Shown here: piece after piece, positions 9,339 to 18,258 of the stretch
How positions within the stretch are numbered: position 1 is the stretch's first letter
How the letters are laid out: the number at the start of each line of letters is the position of its first letter
Origin: Lachnospiraceae bacterium
GTDB taxonomy: Bacteria; Bacillota; Clostridia; Lachnospirales; Lachnospiraceae
Reading direction: 5' to 3'
Assembly: GCA_030531435.1 (NCBI GenBank)
Contig: JAUNNN010000015.1
Location: 1-43,328, forward strand
DNA length: 43,328 nt
Position numbers and translations under genes: made by a program
Notes under the pieces: generated by a model
What the model saw: only the letters and a program-made list of their open reading frames with translations
The model's database searches: none
Told to the model about the DNA's origin: nothing

Positions 9339-9402
9339 GATACATGATAAAAGATAAAGTTCACGAAGCACACTTTTCTTTTAAATCAAAAATAAGTAAG
9401 TC

Positions 9403-10407
9403 CTACCTAGGTCTTTCTGGGAATCCTACCTTCTTCTGTGCCTTACGCAGTGTCTTATTAGATACATACTGTGCTTTCTCAGCGTTGTTTTTAATTACTG
9501 TATCAATATAAGCCTTATCTTTTTCAAGCTCTGCAACACGGTCCTGAAGTGGCTTAAGAACAGATATAACTGCTTCACCAACGGCCATCTTAAAGTCTCC
9601 GTATCCCTTACCTTCGAATTCCTTTTCAACCTCAGCTGGAGTCTTATTTAAGCATGCTGAGTATATATCAATAAGATTCTTTACTCCTGGCTGTTCGTCT
9701 CTATATGCAACACAGGCTTCAGAATCAGTTACTGCTCTCTTACACTTTCTCATGATTGTATCTGGATCATCCATAAGATAAATGCTGGCATTTGGATTTT
9801 CATCTGACTTTGACATCTTCTTTGATGGATCCTGAAGAGACATAATCTTCGCACCCTGCTTACCAATGTAAGCTTCAGGAACAGTAAATACATCACCATA
9901 AATTGAGTTAAATCTCTGAGCAATATCTCTTGTAAGCTCAAGGTGCTGCATCTGATCAATACCAACAGGAACGACATCAGCCTGATATAAAAGAATATCT
10001 GCAGCCATAAGTACAGGATAATCAAAAAGTCCTGCATTAATATTATCTGCATGCTTAGCTGATTTATCCTTAAACTGAGTCATTCTGTTAAGCTCGCCCA
10101 TGTATGTATAACAGTTAAGAATCCAAGCAAGCTCTGCATGACCTGTAACATGTGACTGATAATAAATACAGTTTTTCTCTGGATCAAGTCCAGCAGCAAT
10201 GTACAGTGTAAGTAATGCTCTTGCTCTTTTTCTAAGTTCTGCTGGATCCTGTCTTACTGTAATAGAATGCATATCAACTACTGAATAAAAACATTCATAT
10301 TCATCACAAAGGTTAACCCAGTTCTTTAAGGCTCCAAGATAATTACCAAGAGTAAGATTTCCTGTTGCCTGCATTCCTGAAAATAATGCTTTTTTGTCTC
10401 CTATCAT
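9403..10407 (-). CDS. trpS: Tryptophanyl-tRNA synthetase
   Basis: TrpS charges tRNA-Trp with tryptophan. The 334-residue class I synthetase has the HIGH-equivalent in ATGNLTLGNYLGAL near residue 20, the family block DYPVLMAADILLYQADVVPVGIDQ in the middle, and the KMSKS loop as KKMSKSDEN. GGAGG lies 7 bases before the ATG. It follows the GlgX-like gene by only 10 bases on the same strand, so the two are probably one transcript. I found no T-box leader upstream of either gene. Confidence 0.97.
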   Translation of the reverse strand: MIGDKKALFSGMQATGNLTLGNYLGALKNWVNLCDEYECFYSVVDMHSITVRQDPAELRKRARALLTLYIAAGLDPEKNCIYYQSHVTGHAELAWILNCYTYMGELNRMTQFKDKSAKHADNINAGLFDYPVLMAADILLYQADVVPVGIDQMQHLELTRDIAQRFNSIYGDVFTVPEAYIGKQGAKIMSLQDPSKKMSKSDENPNASIYLMDDPDTIMRKCKRAVTDSEACVAYRDEQPGVKNLIDIYSACLNKTPAEVEKEFEGKGYGDFKMAVGEAVISVLKPLQDRVAELEKDKAYIDTVIKNNAEKAQYVSNKTLRKAQKKVGFPERPR

Positions 10408-10417
10408 AATAGCCTCC

Positions 10418-12304
10418 TCATTTGCTAATAGATTTTAAAACAAGTACAGATCTTCCAAGAACACATAGTTCATCGTTATTTTCTGAAAGATCTTTATTTA
10501 TATCTTCTTCACTAACACCATCTGATGTTGTGAATATAAATTTCCATTTCTTGCCCTTTGTAAGCTTAGGAAGTCCAAATAAATGATTTTCCCAATGCAT
10601 ATTATATGCAATATACAGCGATTCTTCACCATCTAAATATTCACCTGCATATAATATACCAACATGCTTCATAAAACTGTCAAATCTTGATTTCCATGCC
10701 ATATCCTGATGATAAGATACATCTGGGAATCCAAGAGATTTATGGTCTATAAGCTTTGGTTCTTCTTCAAGATGAAGCATTTTATTATCTTTTCTAAATG
10801 CAATTAATTCTTTTACAAAGTTAAAGAATTCTTTATTGCTTTTTGTAATATTCCAGTTAAGCCAAGTAATTTCATTATCCTGACAATAAGGATTGTTATT
10901 TCCTCCCTGGGAATTCATGAGTTCATCACCCATTAAAAGCATTGGTGTTGACTGAGACAAAAGCAGTAAACACATAGCGTTCTTCATCTGCCTAAGTCTT
11001 AATGCCTGAACGTTTCTTTTTCTGCTTGCACCCTCAACTCCACAGTTCCAGCTATAGTTATAGTCTGTACCATCTCTATTATCTTCGCCATTTAATTCAT
11101 TATGCTTATAATCATATGATACAAGATCGTTTAACGTAAATCCCTCATAGCAGGAAATATAGTTTATTCTATGTATATTTGTTGGATTATATCTATTTGC
11201 TACTACAAAATTATATAAAGAGCCATCATCACTCTTAAGAAATCTTCTTGCATCTGTCAAAAATGCCTTGCTGACTTCAGCGATGCTTTTATTCAAAACA
11301 GTAACTGAAGGTGAAATTTCCGTCTCACCTATATATTCAAAATAAAGCTTTGCTTCACTAAGTACAGGATCTGAAATAATAAGGTTTTTAGGAATATTCT
11401 CACCCATAATATGAAAACCGTCTATATGGTAAGAAAGTCTCCAAAATCTTAATACATCAATTATAGTTCCTCTATTTACATTCTTTGGGAAATAGAACTG
11501 CATAACAACCTCAATACCGGCCTTATGAAGCTCATAAACCATTTTCTTATATTCATTTACAAAATTATCTGATAAAGCATAATTAGCCTTAGGGCAGAAA
11601 TAATGGCCTTCCTTGTAGCCCCAGTAATTAATCTTCTCTTTTGCTTTATTTTCTATAACTTCACCGTTTTCATTAACAGTGAGTTTTCCAGCATACTTTG
11701 GATGCCCTACAACAAGTGCATCCTCATCAGTATCTATTTCATAGAACTCATATGATGGCATAAGCTCTATCTGGTTAATCCCAAGTTCTTTAAGATATGG
11801 GATTTTTTCAATTATTCCAGTATATGTTCCATTGCCTTTAACTTTGGATGATTTATGCTTTGTGAAGCCTCTAACGTGAAGCGAATAAGCAATAACGTCA
11901 CTGTATTTATGATTAAGTGTTTTATCGTCATTCCACTCAAAATTATCAACATAAACCTTGCTTCTTTCAACTGTGGCATCACTTAATTTAGCACTATATA
12001 CTCTTATTTTCTGATGATTTCTTTCATATGGATCTGATACAACTTCTCCATCAACAACGTATTCATATGAACACTCAGCAATACCATCAGCTGAAACCTT
12101 AACACTGTATACATTGCCAGATACTTTATATAAAGACATGTCAATATCAGCAATACAAACATTTAATGTGTTATAAATACGCAAATAGAGACTTTCCTTA
12201 AACTGAAAATACGCAGTAAATACAACACTTCCATCACATAGAAAAGCGCCTGCACAAATACCGTTTGATTTTTCAATTTTATCTACCATTTTTTTAGTTG
12301 ACAT
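10418..12304 (-). CDS. GlgX/pullulanase-like GH13 protein, probably catalytically inactive
   Basis: The 628-residue protein follows the plan of glycogen-debranching enzyme GlgX: an N-terminal beta-sandwich (about 10-120), a GH13 barrel (about 140-500) and a C-terminal beta domain. Blocks such as GINQIELMPSYEF, NELNGEDNRDGTDYNYS, LLLSQSTPMLLMGDE and NNNPYCQDNEITWLNW are close to GlgX. The catalytic motifs are changed. The region I aspartate is Q269. Region II reads DGFHIM, placing Met300 where the nucleophilic Asp normally lies. Region IV reads YEGFTL instead of HDGFTL. The region III Glu appears kept (E323). It is therefore probably a pseudoenzyme or glycan-binding protein. I chose the ATG ending at 12304 because AAGGA precedes it; ten more codons are possible. 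Confidence 0.82.
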   Translation of the reverse strand: MSTKKMVDKIEKSNGICAGAFLCDGSVVFTAYFQFKESLYLRIYNTLNVCIADIDMSLYKVSGNVYSVKVSADGIAECSYEYVVDGEVVSDPYERNHQKIRVYSAKLSDATVERSKVYVDNFEWNDDKTLNHKYSDVIAYSLHVRGFTKHKSSKVKGNGTYTGIIEKIPYLKELGINQIELMPSYEFYEIDTDEDALVVGHPKYAGKLTVNENGEVIENKAKEKINYWGYKEGHYFCPKANYALSDNFVNEYKKMVYELHKAGIEVVMQFYFPKNVNRGTIIDVLRFWRLSYHIDGFHIMGENIPKNLIISDPVLSEAKLYFEYIGETEISPSVTVLNKSIAEVSKAFLTDARRFLKSDDGSLYNFVVANRYNPTNIHRINYISCYEGFTLNDLVSYDYKHNELNGEDNRDGTDYNYSWNCGVEGASRKRNVQALRLRQMKNAMCLLLLSQSTPMLLMGDELMNSQGGNNNPYCQDNEITWLNWNITKSNKEFFNFVKELIAFRKDNKMLHLEEEPKLIDHKSLGFPDVSYHQDMAWKSRFDSFMKHVGILYAGEYLDGEESLYIAYNMHWENHLFGLPKLTKGKKWKFIFTTSDGVSEEDINKDLSENNDELCVLGRSVLVLKSISK

Positions 12305-12374
12305 AATTTTCCTTTTTATCATATCGCATACCATTTAATATTATCATAAACACTACATAAAGTCTTTAAAAATC

Positions 12375-12403
12375 TACACATTTTTCTAGTAGTATGATAT
12401 ATT
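12375..12403 (+). promoter_or_regulatory. Possible extended -10 promoter for the DUF1292 gene
   Basis: TACACA (12375-12380), 17 bases, then TATATT (12398-12403) preceded by TGA, an extended -10 arrangement. It would give a leader of about 95 bases before the AAGGAG site. The leader holds only a short AAGAATATTCTT palindrome. Confidence 0.45.
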
Positions 12404-12503
12404 ATGGTAGAGTGTTACGGATTATTCTTCTCTATTATTTGTCAAAAAGAATATTCTTAGTTCCACTAATTTAGCTATAACTATTCATTCTAAGGAGAAT
12501 AAA

Positions 12504-12818
12504 ATGTCAGATAACAATAATGCAGGTTACCCTGAAGAAGAAATGAGCGTTGATATTCAGCTTGAAGATGGACGTAAAGTAACATGTGACGTCGTTACAA
12601 TCATTGAAGTGGCTGGAAAAGAATACGTTGTGTTACAGCCAAAGGATCAGAATCCAACAGAGCCAGAACAGGAAGTATGGTTCTACAGATATTCTGAAGA
12701 TCCTGATGATCCTAACGTTGAGCCAGTACTTGAATATATCGATGACGATGATGAATATGAGCTTGTACTTGACGCTTTTGAAGAATATCTCGATAATCAG
12801 CTTTTTGATGAATTATAA
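12504..12818 (+). CDS. DUF1292 family protein (YrzB-like)
   Basis: This is a 104-residue, strongly acidic cytosolic protein. It matches the DUF1292 pattern common in Firmicutes: a beta-rich core (MSVDIQLEDGRKVTCDVVTII, then KEYVVLQPKD and EVWFYRYSED) followed by an acidic helical tail (DDDDEYELVLDAFEEYLD). No biochemical function is established for the family. It is monocistronic, with AAGGAG upstream of the ATG and a strong terminator 6 bases past the stop. It lies divergent from the GlgX-like gene, not in the yrzL-ruvX-yrzB context of Bacillus. Confidence 0.88.
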   Translation: MSDNNNAGYPEEEMSVDIQLEDGRKVTCDVVTIIEVAGKEYVVLQPKDQNPTEPEQEVWFYRYSEDPDDPNVEPVLEYIDDDDEYELVLDAFEEYLDNQLFDEL

Positions 12819-12824
12819 TCTATG

Positions 12825-12858
12825 ATGGCCAAAGGTTAATTCCTTTGGCCATTTATTT
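12825..12858 (+). terminator. Terminator of the DUF1292 gene, abutting the UvrD-type gene
   Basis: An 11-bp stem (12825-12835 with 12842-12852, core GGCCAAAGG/CCTTTGGCC) with loop TTAATT is followed by TTTATTTAT. It fills the whole gap to the convergent helicase gene, whose stop codon lies in the T-rich tail. The minus-strand side is not T-rich. Confidence 0.78.
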
Positions 12859-14670
12859 ATCTTCTATTTCAGAAATAAATCTAGAAACTGGTTTCCCATT
12901 TTTATCATCCCCAATTCCGCATACATATAAATACCTTTTAGCTCTTGTCATAGCAACATACATTAAACGTCTTTCCTCTTCAATTTGTTCCGGAAAAACT
13001 GCTTTATTATGGGGAAACATATCCTCCTTTAATCCAACTATAAAGACCACATCATACTGAAGCCCTTTCGATGCATGAGCTGTCTGTAAAACTACACCCT
13101 TATTGTTCTGAACATTTATAGCTTCTTTCTTATTTTTTAATTCATATATATATGTAAGCCACTCTCTTACTGATTTAAAATCCTTACTTTTACTAGAGAA
13201 GTCTTTTTTGAAATCATCTATATATTCATCACTAATACCATAGCTTTCTTTATTTTTTTGCATATATCTTTCATATCCAATACCCTTAAAGATATAATTT
13301 ATAACAGCATATGGAGAAAGCTTTCTAAGCATTAAGACATCTTTTATTAAACTAAGTCCATTATCATATGAAGCTAGCTTTTCTTTTAAATCTGCTAAGT
13401 TTATCGTGTCTTCTATAAAAACATCTCTTGGAATATTTCTATACATTTTGATTATTTTAAAAAAGTGTTTTCTGTTATTGTTTCCAGCTGCAATTTCAAG
13501 AAATGAAATAATATCAAGTGCCCATGTTGAATCATAGAATCCACTTTTTATTTCTGATTTATTATATGAAATCCCATTCATAATTAGCTTCTCTTCTATG
13601 GTGCTTACACACTTATTTGTTCTATACAAAATAGCTATATCATATAATTCTATTCCATTACTAATTAGTTTCTTTATTTCAGAAATAACGTATTCTGCCT
13701 CGTCCTCCACAGCTTTATATTTTGTAATTTGAACATATCCATCATCCTTATTTATCTTTTCAGCTATCTGGCTTTTTTCAATCCTATCAATATTGTTTGA
13801 AATAAGTAAACCTGCCTTTTTAATTACTATTTCAGCACACCTGTAATTCCTTAAAAGATTAACTGTAATACATCCATTAATGTTAGCAAAGTTTCGCATT
13901 ATTTCTGGGTTTGAACCCCTAAATCCATATATTGACTGGTCATCATCCCCTACAGCAAAAACATTCATCTTTTTCCCAGCTAAAAGCATCAGAACCTCAT
14001 ACTGAATCTCATTAATATCCTGAAACTCATCAACTAAAAAATATTCAAAACGATCCTGCCATTTTTTTAATATATCTTTATTATTGCAAAATAGCTCATA
14101 GGTCTTAATAATCATGTCATCAAAATCAATAAGCCGCTCTTTATTAAGCTTACTAACATAATCTTCATAAATAGTCTGTATATTATTTCTATCTTCATCC
14201 TCAAGATTATATGAAGAAATAACGCTTTTATAGTCATGTATAGAACTTTTTATCTGACTTATTTTTGACAACACTTCACTAATGAAGTCCTCATTATGAG
14301 CTTCAGATATATTATGTGCTAACGCTATTTTCTCAATATATTCAATTTGTTTCTTAGGAGTTAAAATACTGTCACTTGAATAAGAATTGTAATACTTTAG
14401 TATGTGATAAAATACTGCATGAAATGTGCCAAATGAGACAGGATAAGATTTATCTCCGACTTGTTTTTGAAATCGTGCCTGCATTTCGGTTGCGGCCTTT
14501 TTAGAAAATGTTATTACAAGGATTTTGTCTGGAGGAATATTTTCACCTTCAATAAGATTAATAATCCTTGAAACTAACGTATGTGTCTTTCCGCTTCCCG
14601 GGCCAGCAAGCACAAGCATCGGCCCATCTCTATGAGACGCTGCCTCTGCCTGTTCTTTGTTTAAACCCAT
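12853..14670 (-). CDS. UvrD/Rep-family SF1A DNA helicase
   Basis: This 605-residue ATP-dependent helicase carries the whole SF1A motif set: Q-motif LNKEQ, motif I AGPGSGKT (22-29), Ia ITFSKKAATEMQ, II DEFQD, III GDDDQSIYGFRGS, IV NYRC, V TAHASKGLQYDVVFI and VI EERRLMYVAMTRAKR. It is shorter than PcrA or UvrD (about 720-750), lacking their C-terminal extension, so it is more likely an accessory helicase in repair or recombination than the essential PcrA. AAAGG precedes the ATG. It is 8 bases downstream of gltX and last in the purO-AICARFT-gltX-helicase run. Confidence 0.9.
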   Translation of the reverse strand: MGLNKEQAEAASHRDGPMLVLAGPGSGKTHTLVSRIINLIEGENIPPDKILVITFSKKAATEMQARFQKQVGDKSYPVSFGTFHAVFYHILKYYNSYSSDSILTPKKQIEYIEKIALAHNISEAHNEDFISEVLSKISQIKSSIHDYKSVISSYNLEDEDRNNIQTIYEDYVSKLNKERLIDFDDMIIKTYELFCNNKDILKKWQDRFEYFLVDEFQDINEIQYEVLMLLAGKKMNVFAVGDDDQSIYGFRGSNPEIMRNFANINGCITVNLLRNYRCAEIVIKKAGLLISNNIDRIEKSQIAEKINKDDGYVQITKYKAVEDEAEYVISEIKKLISNGIELYDIAILYRTNKCVSTIEEKLIMNGISYNKSEIKSGFYDSTWALDIISFLEIAAGNNNRKHFFKIIKMYRNIPRDVFIEDTINLADLKEKLASYDNGLSLIKDVLMLRKLSPYAVINYIFKGIGYERYMQKNKESYGISDEYIDDFKKDFSSKSKDFKSVREWLTYIYELKNKKEAINVQNNKGVVLQTAHASKGLQYDVVFIVGLKEDMFPHNKAVFPEQIEEERRLMYVAMTRAKRYLYVCGIGDDKNGKPVSRFISEIEDK

Positions 14671-14678
14671 ATAAACCT

Positions 14679-16142
14679 TTAACTAAGTTTTTCTATTGCT
14701 GCTTTAATTCTGTTTATTGACTCTTCTTTTCCAAGAAGCTCCATAAGTTCTGTTGCACCACCAGGTGTCATCTGCTTACCAGATACAGCAGTTCTTATTG
14801 GCCACATTACAAGACCAGTCTTATATTCTTTACTTGCTGCATACTCAGAAAGCTTTGCAAAAAGAGTATCATTTGTGAAATCGCTTACTTCTTCAAGCAC
14901 TGGTAATACTTCATTTAAGATTGTAAGAGAAACCTCTGGATTACATTTACTCTTCTTGTTGTTATACATATCAATATCGTACTCAGGCATTGCCTCAAAG
15001 AAATCAATATGCTCTTTAATATCTGGGAAAATCTCAATACGAGTTCTTACCATCTTAGCAATTTTTTCAAAGTCCATATCTTTATGGATTACATCCTTAA
15101 TGTATGGAAGTGCAAGTGGATAAAAATCCTCATCGCTCATTGCTTTAAAATATTCACCATTAAGCCATTTAAGCTTTGTATAGTCAAATACAGCAGGTGA
15201 CTTTGAAATATGCTTATAATCGAACTTCTCGATAAGCTCTTCAAGGCTCATTTTCTCAACGTTGTCTTCAGGAGACCATCCAAGCATTGCAACAAAGTTT
15301 ACAACTGCTTCTGATAAAAATCCCTGATCAATAAGGTCTTCATATGATGAATGTCCACATCTCTTTGAAAGCTTTTTATGCTCTTCATCAGTAATAAGTG
15401 GGCAATGAACATATACAGGAACATCCCATCCAAAAGCCTCATATAAACGATTATATTTTGGAGTTGATGATAAATATTCATTACCTCTTACAACATGAGT
15501 AATTTCCATAAGATGATCATCAATTACGTTAGCAAAATTGTATGTTGGATAACCATCAGACTTAATAAGAATCATATCGTCAAGCTCTGCATTATCAACA
15601 GTAATTTCGCCATAAATATCATCAACAAAAGTTGTTGTACCCTCTGCTGAGTTATTCTGTCTTATTACATAAGGCATTCCTGCTGCAAGGTTAGCTTCAA
15701 CCTCTTCTTTTGTAAGCTTAAGACAGTGCTTATCATATACATGAATAACCTTCTCTTCACCATCTTCACCTTTTATAGTCTGAGTAAGGTTTTCAAGTCT
15801 TTCCTTTGTACAGAAGCAGTAATATGCCTTGCCTTCATCAACAAGCTGTTTTGCATACTTAAGATACAAACCACTTGATACTCTTTCAGACTGTACATAA
15901 GGTCCATAACCCTTATCAATATCTGGACCTTCATCATGAACAAGTCCTGTTCCCTTAAGAGTTCTGTAAATAATATCTACAGCACCCTCAACAAGTCTTT
16001 CCTGATCAGTATCCTCAATTCTAAGGATAAAGTCACCGCCTTCATGCTTTGTAATAAGATAAGCATATAAAGCTGTTCTTAAATTTCCTACATGCATCCT
16101 TCCTGTTGGAGAAGGTGCAAATCTTGTTCTAATTTTTGCCAT
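14679..16142 (-). CDS. gltX: Glutamyl-tRNA synthetase
   Basis: GltX charges tRNA-Glu (and tRNA-Gln in organisms using the GatCAB route). The 487-residue class I enzyme has the HIGH-like motif in [22 protein letters not shown] at the N-terminus, [28 protein letters not shown], and the KMSKS loop as KKLSKRCG. The C-terminal helical anticodon-binding domain is present. AGGAG lies upstream, but at longer than usual spacing (about 13 bases). It is 21 bases from the AICAR transformylase gene and 8 from the helicase gene, on the same strand. Confidence 0.96.
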   Translation of the reverse strand: MAKIRTRFAPSPTGRMHVGNLRTALYAYLITKHEGGDFILRIEDTDQERLVEGAVDIIYRTLKGTGLVHDEGPDIDKGYGPYVQSERVSSGLYLKYAKQLVDEGKAYYCFCTKERLENLTQTIKGEDGEEKVIHVYDKHCLKLTKEEVEANLAAGMPYVIRQNNSAEGTTTFVDDIYGEITVDNAELDDMILIKSDGYPTYNFANVIDDHLMEITHVVRGNEYLSSTPKYNRLYEAFGWDVPVYVHCPLITDEEHKKLSKRCGHSSYEDLIDQGFLSEAVVNFVAMLGWSPEDNVEKMSLEELIEKFDYKHISKSPAVFDYTKLKWLNGEYFKAMSDEDFYPLALPYIKDVIHKDMDFEKIAKMVRTRIEIFPDIKEHIDFFEAMPEYDIDMYNNKKSKCNPEVSLTILNEVLPVLEEVSDFTNDTLFAKLSEYAASKEYKTGLVMWPIRTAVSGKQMTPGGATELMELLGKEESINRIKAAIEKLS

Positions 16143-16163
16143 TTTATTATCTATTCTCCTAAA

Positions 16164-17342
16164 TTAATGATGGAAAAGTCTAACTCCATTACATACCATT
16201 GCGATTCCATATTCATCACAGCAGTTAATAACGTCTTCGTCACGAATTGATCCACCTGGCTGTACTACGTACTTAACACCACTCTTTACACCACGCTCAA
16301 TACTGTCAGAGAATGGGAAGAATGCATCTGATCCAAGTACAATACCTTCAGCCTGTGAAAGCCATGCTTCCTTCTCTTCACTTGTAAATACATCTGGTTT
16401 AACTTTGAAGATATTCTGCCATGCGCCTTCTTTAAGAACATCCATGTATGCTTCACCAATGTAATTATCAATAGCATTATCACGTTCTGCTCTCTTGATT
16501 CCATCTACAAACTGAAGATTCATTACCTTAGGGCACTGACGAAGAAGCCAGTTATCAGCCTTCTGTCCAGCAAGTCTTACGCAATGAACTCTTGACTGCT
16601 GACCAGCACCAATACCAATTGCCTGTCCATCCTTTACAAAGCATACAGAGTTTGACTGTGTATACTTAAGTGTAATAAGGCTAATCATCATATCATTCTT
16701 AGCTGAAAGTGGAATGTCTTTATTCTTTGTAACTACATTTTCAAGTAATGACTCATCTATCTTAACTTCATTACGTCCCTGTTCAAAAGTAACACCAAAT
16801 ACATCCTTATGTTCAACAGGTTCAGGCTTGTAATCCTTATCAATCTGAATTATTGCATAAGCACCTTTTTTCTTCTCTTTAAGAATTTCTAAAGCTTCTG
16901 GCTCATATCCTGGAGCAATTATTCCATCTGAGAACTCCTTTTTAATAAGCTTTGCTGCTGAAACATCACACACATCTGAAAGTGCAATAAAATCACCATA
17001 TGATGACATTCTGTCAGCACCTCTAGCTCTTGCATATGCACATGCAAGTGGAGAAAGCTCTTCTAAATCTTCTACGAAATATACCTTTTTCATAGTATCA
17101 TCAAGCTCTTTACCAATTGCAGCACCAGCTGGGCTTACATGCTTAAATGAAGCTGCTGCAGGATATCCTGTAGCTTCCTTTAATTCCTTTACAAGCTGCC
17201 AACCATTTAATGCATCAAGAAAGTTAATATATCCTGGCTTTCCGTTTAATACAGTAATTGGAAGGTCTTTTCCATTCTGCATGAAAATCTTTGCAGGTTT
17301 CTGATTTGGGTTACATCCATATTTAAGTTCTAACTCGTTCAT
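16164..17342 (-). CDS. Stand-alone AICAR transformylase (PurH AICARFT domain only)
   Basis: The enzyme formylates AICAR to FAICAR with 10-formyl-tetrahydrofolate, the penultimate step of IMP synthesis. The 392-residue protein corresponds to the transformylase domain of PurH and lacks its IMP cyclohydrolase domain. The catalytic Lys-His pair is in SFKHVSPAGAA (K67, H68). Other blocks are YGDFIALSD, YTQSNSVCFVKDGQAIGIGAGQQSRVH, FFPFSDSIERG and VVQPGGSIRDEDVI, all typical of the domain. A separate PurO-type cyclohydrolase gene lies 10 bases upstream, so the two probably make IMP together. GGAG precedes the ATG. Confidence 0.93.
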   Translation of the reverse strand: MNELELKYGCNPNQKPAKIFMQNGKDLPITVLNGKPGYINFLDALNGWQLVKELKEATGYPAAASFKHVSPAGAAIGKELDDTMKKVYFVEDLEELSPLACAYARARGADRMSSYGDFIALSDVCDVSAAKLIKKEFSDGIIAPGYEPEALEILKEKKKGAYAIIQIDKDYKPEPVEHKDVFGVTFEQGRNEVKIDESLLENVVTKNKDIPLSAKNDMMISLITLKYTQSNSVCFVKDGQAIGIGAGQQSRVHCVRLAGQKADNWLLRQCPKVMNLQFVDGIKRAERDNAIDNYIGEAYMDVLKEGAWQNIFKVKPDVFTSEEKEAWLSQAEGIVLGSDAFFPFSDSIERGVKSGVKYVVQPGGSIRDEDVINCCDEYGIAMVCNGVRLFHH

Positions 17343-17352
17343 AATAAGCTCC

Positions 17353-18066
17353 TTATTTATTTTTATTTACGATTCTTGATTCAACTTCACCTGTTTCGAT
17401 ATTTATAAATCTTACAAATAATGAAACTTTGTTATCTTCATTCAATGAATTCCAAATCATATCCTTAAATTCATCAATGCTTCCTTTTATTTCAACAACC
17501 TTTGGTTCTCCTTCAAAGCTTGGAAGTGGATTTCCATCATTCATATATGTATGAATAAATCTGCCTTCTCCAGCCTTAGGATTCTCGTAAGCATATGTAA
17601 ATCTGTTGCATGATGAAGGATCACCATTGTTACTCTTGAGAATTGACATTGCATAATTGTATACGCCATTTTCAATGTGCATAATTCCTGAAATTCTAGG
17701 TGTGTAGTTAGGACCATCTGGCTCAAATTCACGGCTTCTTAATGACTGCTCAAAAGTCATCTGCTTGTCCATTCCTTCGTATATTGTATCTGTCTGGTCA
17801 CCATTAGTTACAATAGTCTTATTTCCAAGTACTCTGACTGGTGCATATATAATAAGTGATGGATCTGTAAGCTTTGATTCGTCAAATGCTTTTGTTCTGA
17901 TTCCGTCACCATCTTCAACAAAAACTCTGTTTCTACTGTTTTCACTTCTTCCCATAATAAAGTAAGCAGTTACAGCATACTTTCCATCCTGAGACTTTCC
18001 AATTACAATTCCTCTACCAGGATAAGAGTTACTACTAAGTTCATTTGCAAGATTTCTTATTTCCAT
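17353..18066 (-). CDS. PurO-type IMP cyclohydrolase
   Basis: The 237-residue protein matches the IMP cyclohydrolase family first defined by archaeal PurO, which closes FAICAR to IMP and is unrelated to the cyclohydrolase half of PurH. Recognisable parts are the N-terminal NSYPGRGIVIGKSQDGKY, YFIMGRSENSRNRVF, DPSLIIYAPVRV and the conserved PNYTPRISG. It is first in its transcript, with GAGGAG 8 bases before the ATG and a good promoter upstream. Direct coupling to the AICAR transformylase gene, which lacks this activity, strongly supports the role. Confidence 0.88.
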   Translation of the reverse strand: MEIRNLANELSSNSYPGRGIVIGKSQDGKYAVTAYFIMGRSENSRNRVFVEDGDGIRTKAFDESKLTDPSLIIYAPVRVLGNKTIVTNGDQTDTIYEGMDKQMTFEQSLRSREFEPDGPNYTPRISGIMHIENGVYNYAMSILKSNNGDPSSCNRFTYAYENPKAGEGRFIHTYMNDGNPLPSFEGEPKVVEIKGSIDEFKDMIWNSLNEDNKVSLFVRFINIETGEVESRIVNKNK

Positions 18067-18117
18067 GTCTCATTCTCCTCATTTTTTAAGCCCTATAAGG
18101 CATAATCATACCAAATA

Positions 18118-18146
18118 ATATTATCATTATGATACTTATTTAACAA
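18118..18146 (-). promoter_or_regulatory. Promoter of the purO-AICARFT-gltX-helicase genes
   Basis: On the minus strand, TTGTTA (18141-18146), 17 bases, then TAATAT (18118-18123), with TGA just before the -10. It faces the prs promoter across a 192-base divergent region. I saw no obvious purine operator. Confidence 0.65.
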
Positions 18147-18196
18147 GGTAAATTCATCATAAAATCCTTTATTTTTACTATTATTTTTACCATGCC

Positions 18197-18225
18197 TTGA
18201 CTCTAAAAATTACTGATGATATAAA
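18197..18225 (+). promoter_or_regulatory. Promoter of the PRPP synthetase gene
   Basis: TTGACT (18197-18202), 17 bases, then TATAAA (18220-18225), with TGA as extended -10. The predicted start is near 18232, leaving a short leader with AGGAGG before the ATG. Confidence 0.72.
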
Positions 18226-18258
18226 TAATCTGTATGTACTTTTTACAAGGAGGCAAAT

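Noticed and set aside
9292..9402. Additional small gene or trpS terminator between potD and trpS
   Set aside because: Apart from the potD terminator, the sequence has no start codon with a ribosome site and no stem with a T-tract on the minus strand.
12305..12503. Possible T-box leader controlling the GlgX-like gene and trpS
   Set aside because: No T-box core (AGGGTGGNACCGCG) or terminator-antiterminator pair was seen, and the gap is too short for one on that strand.
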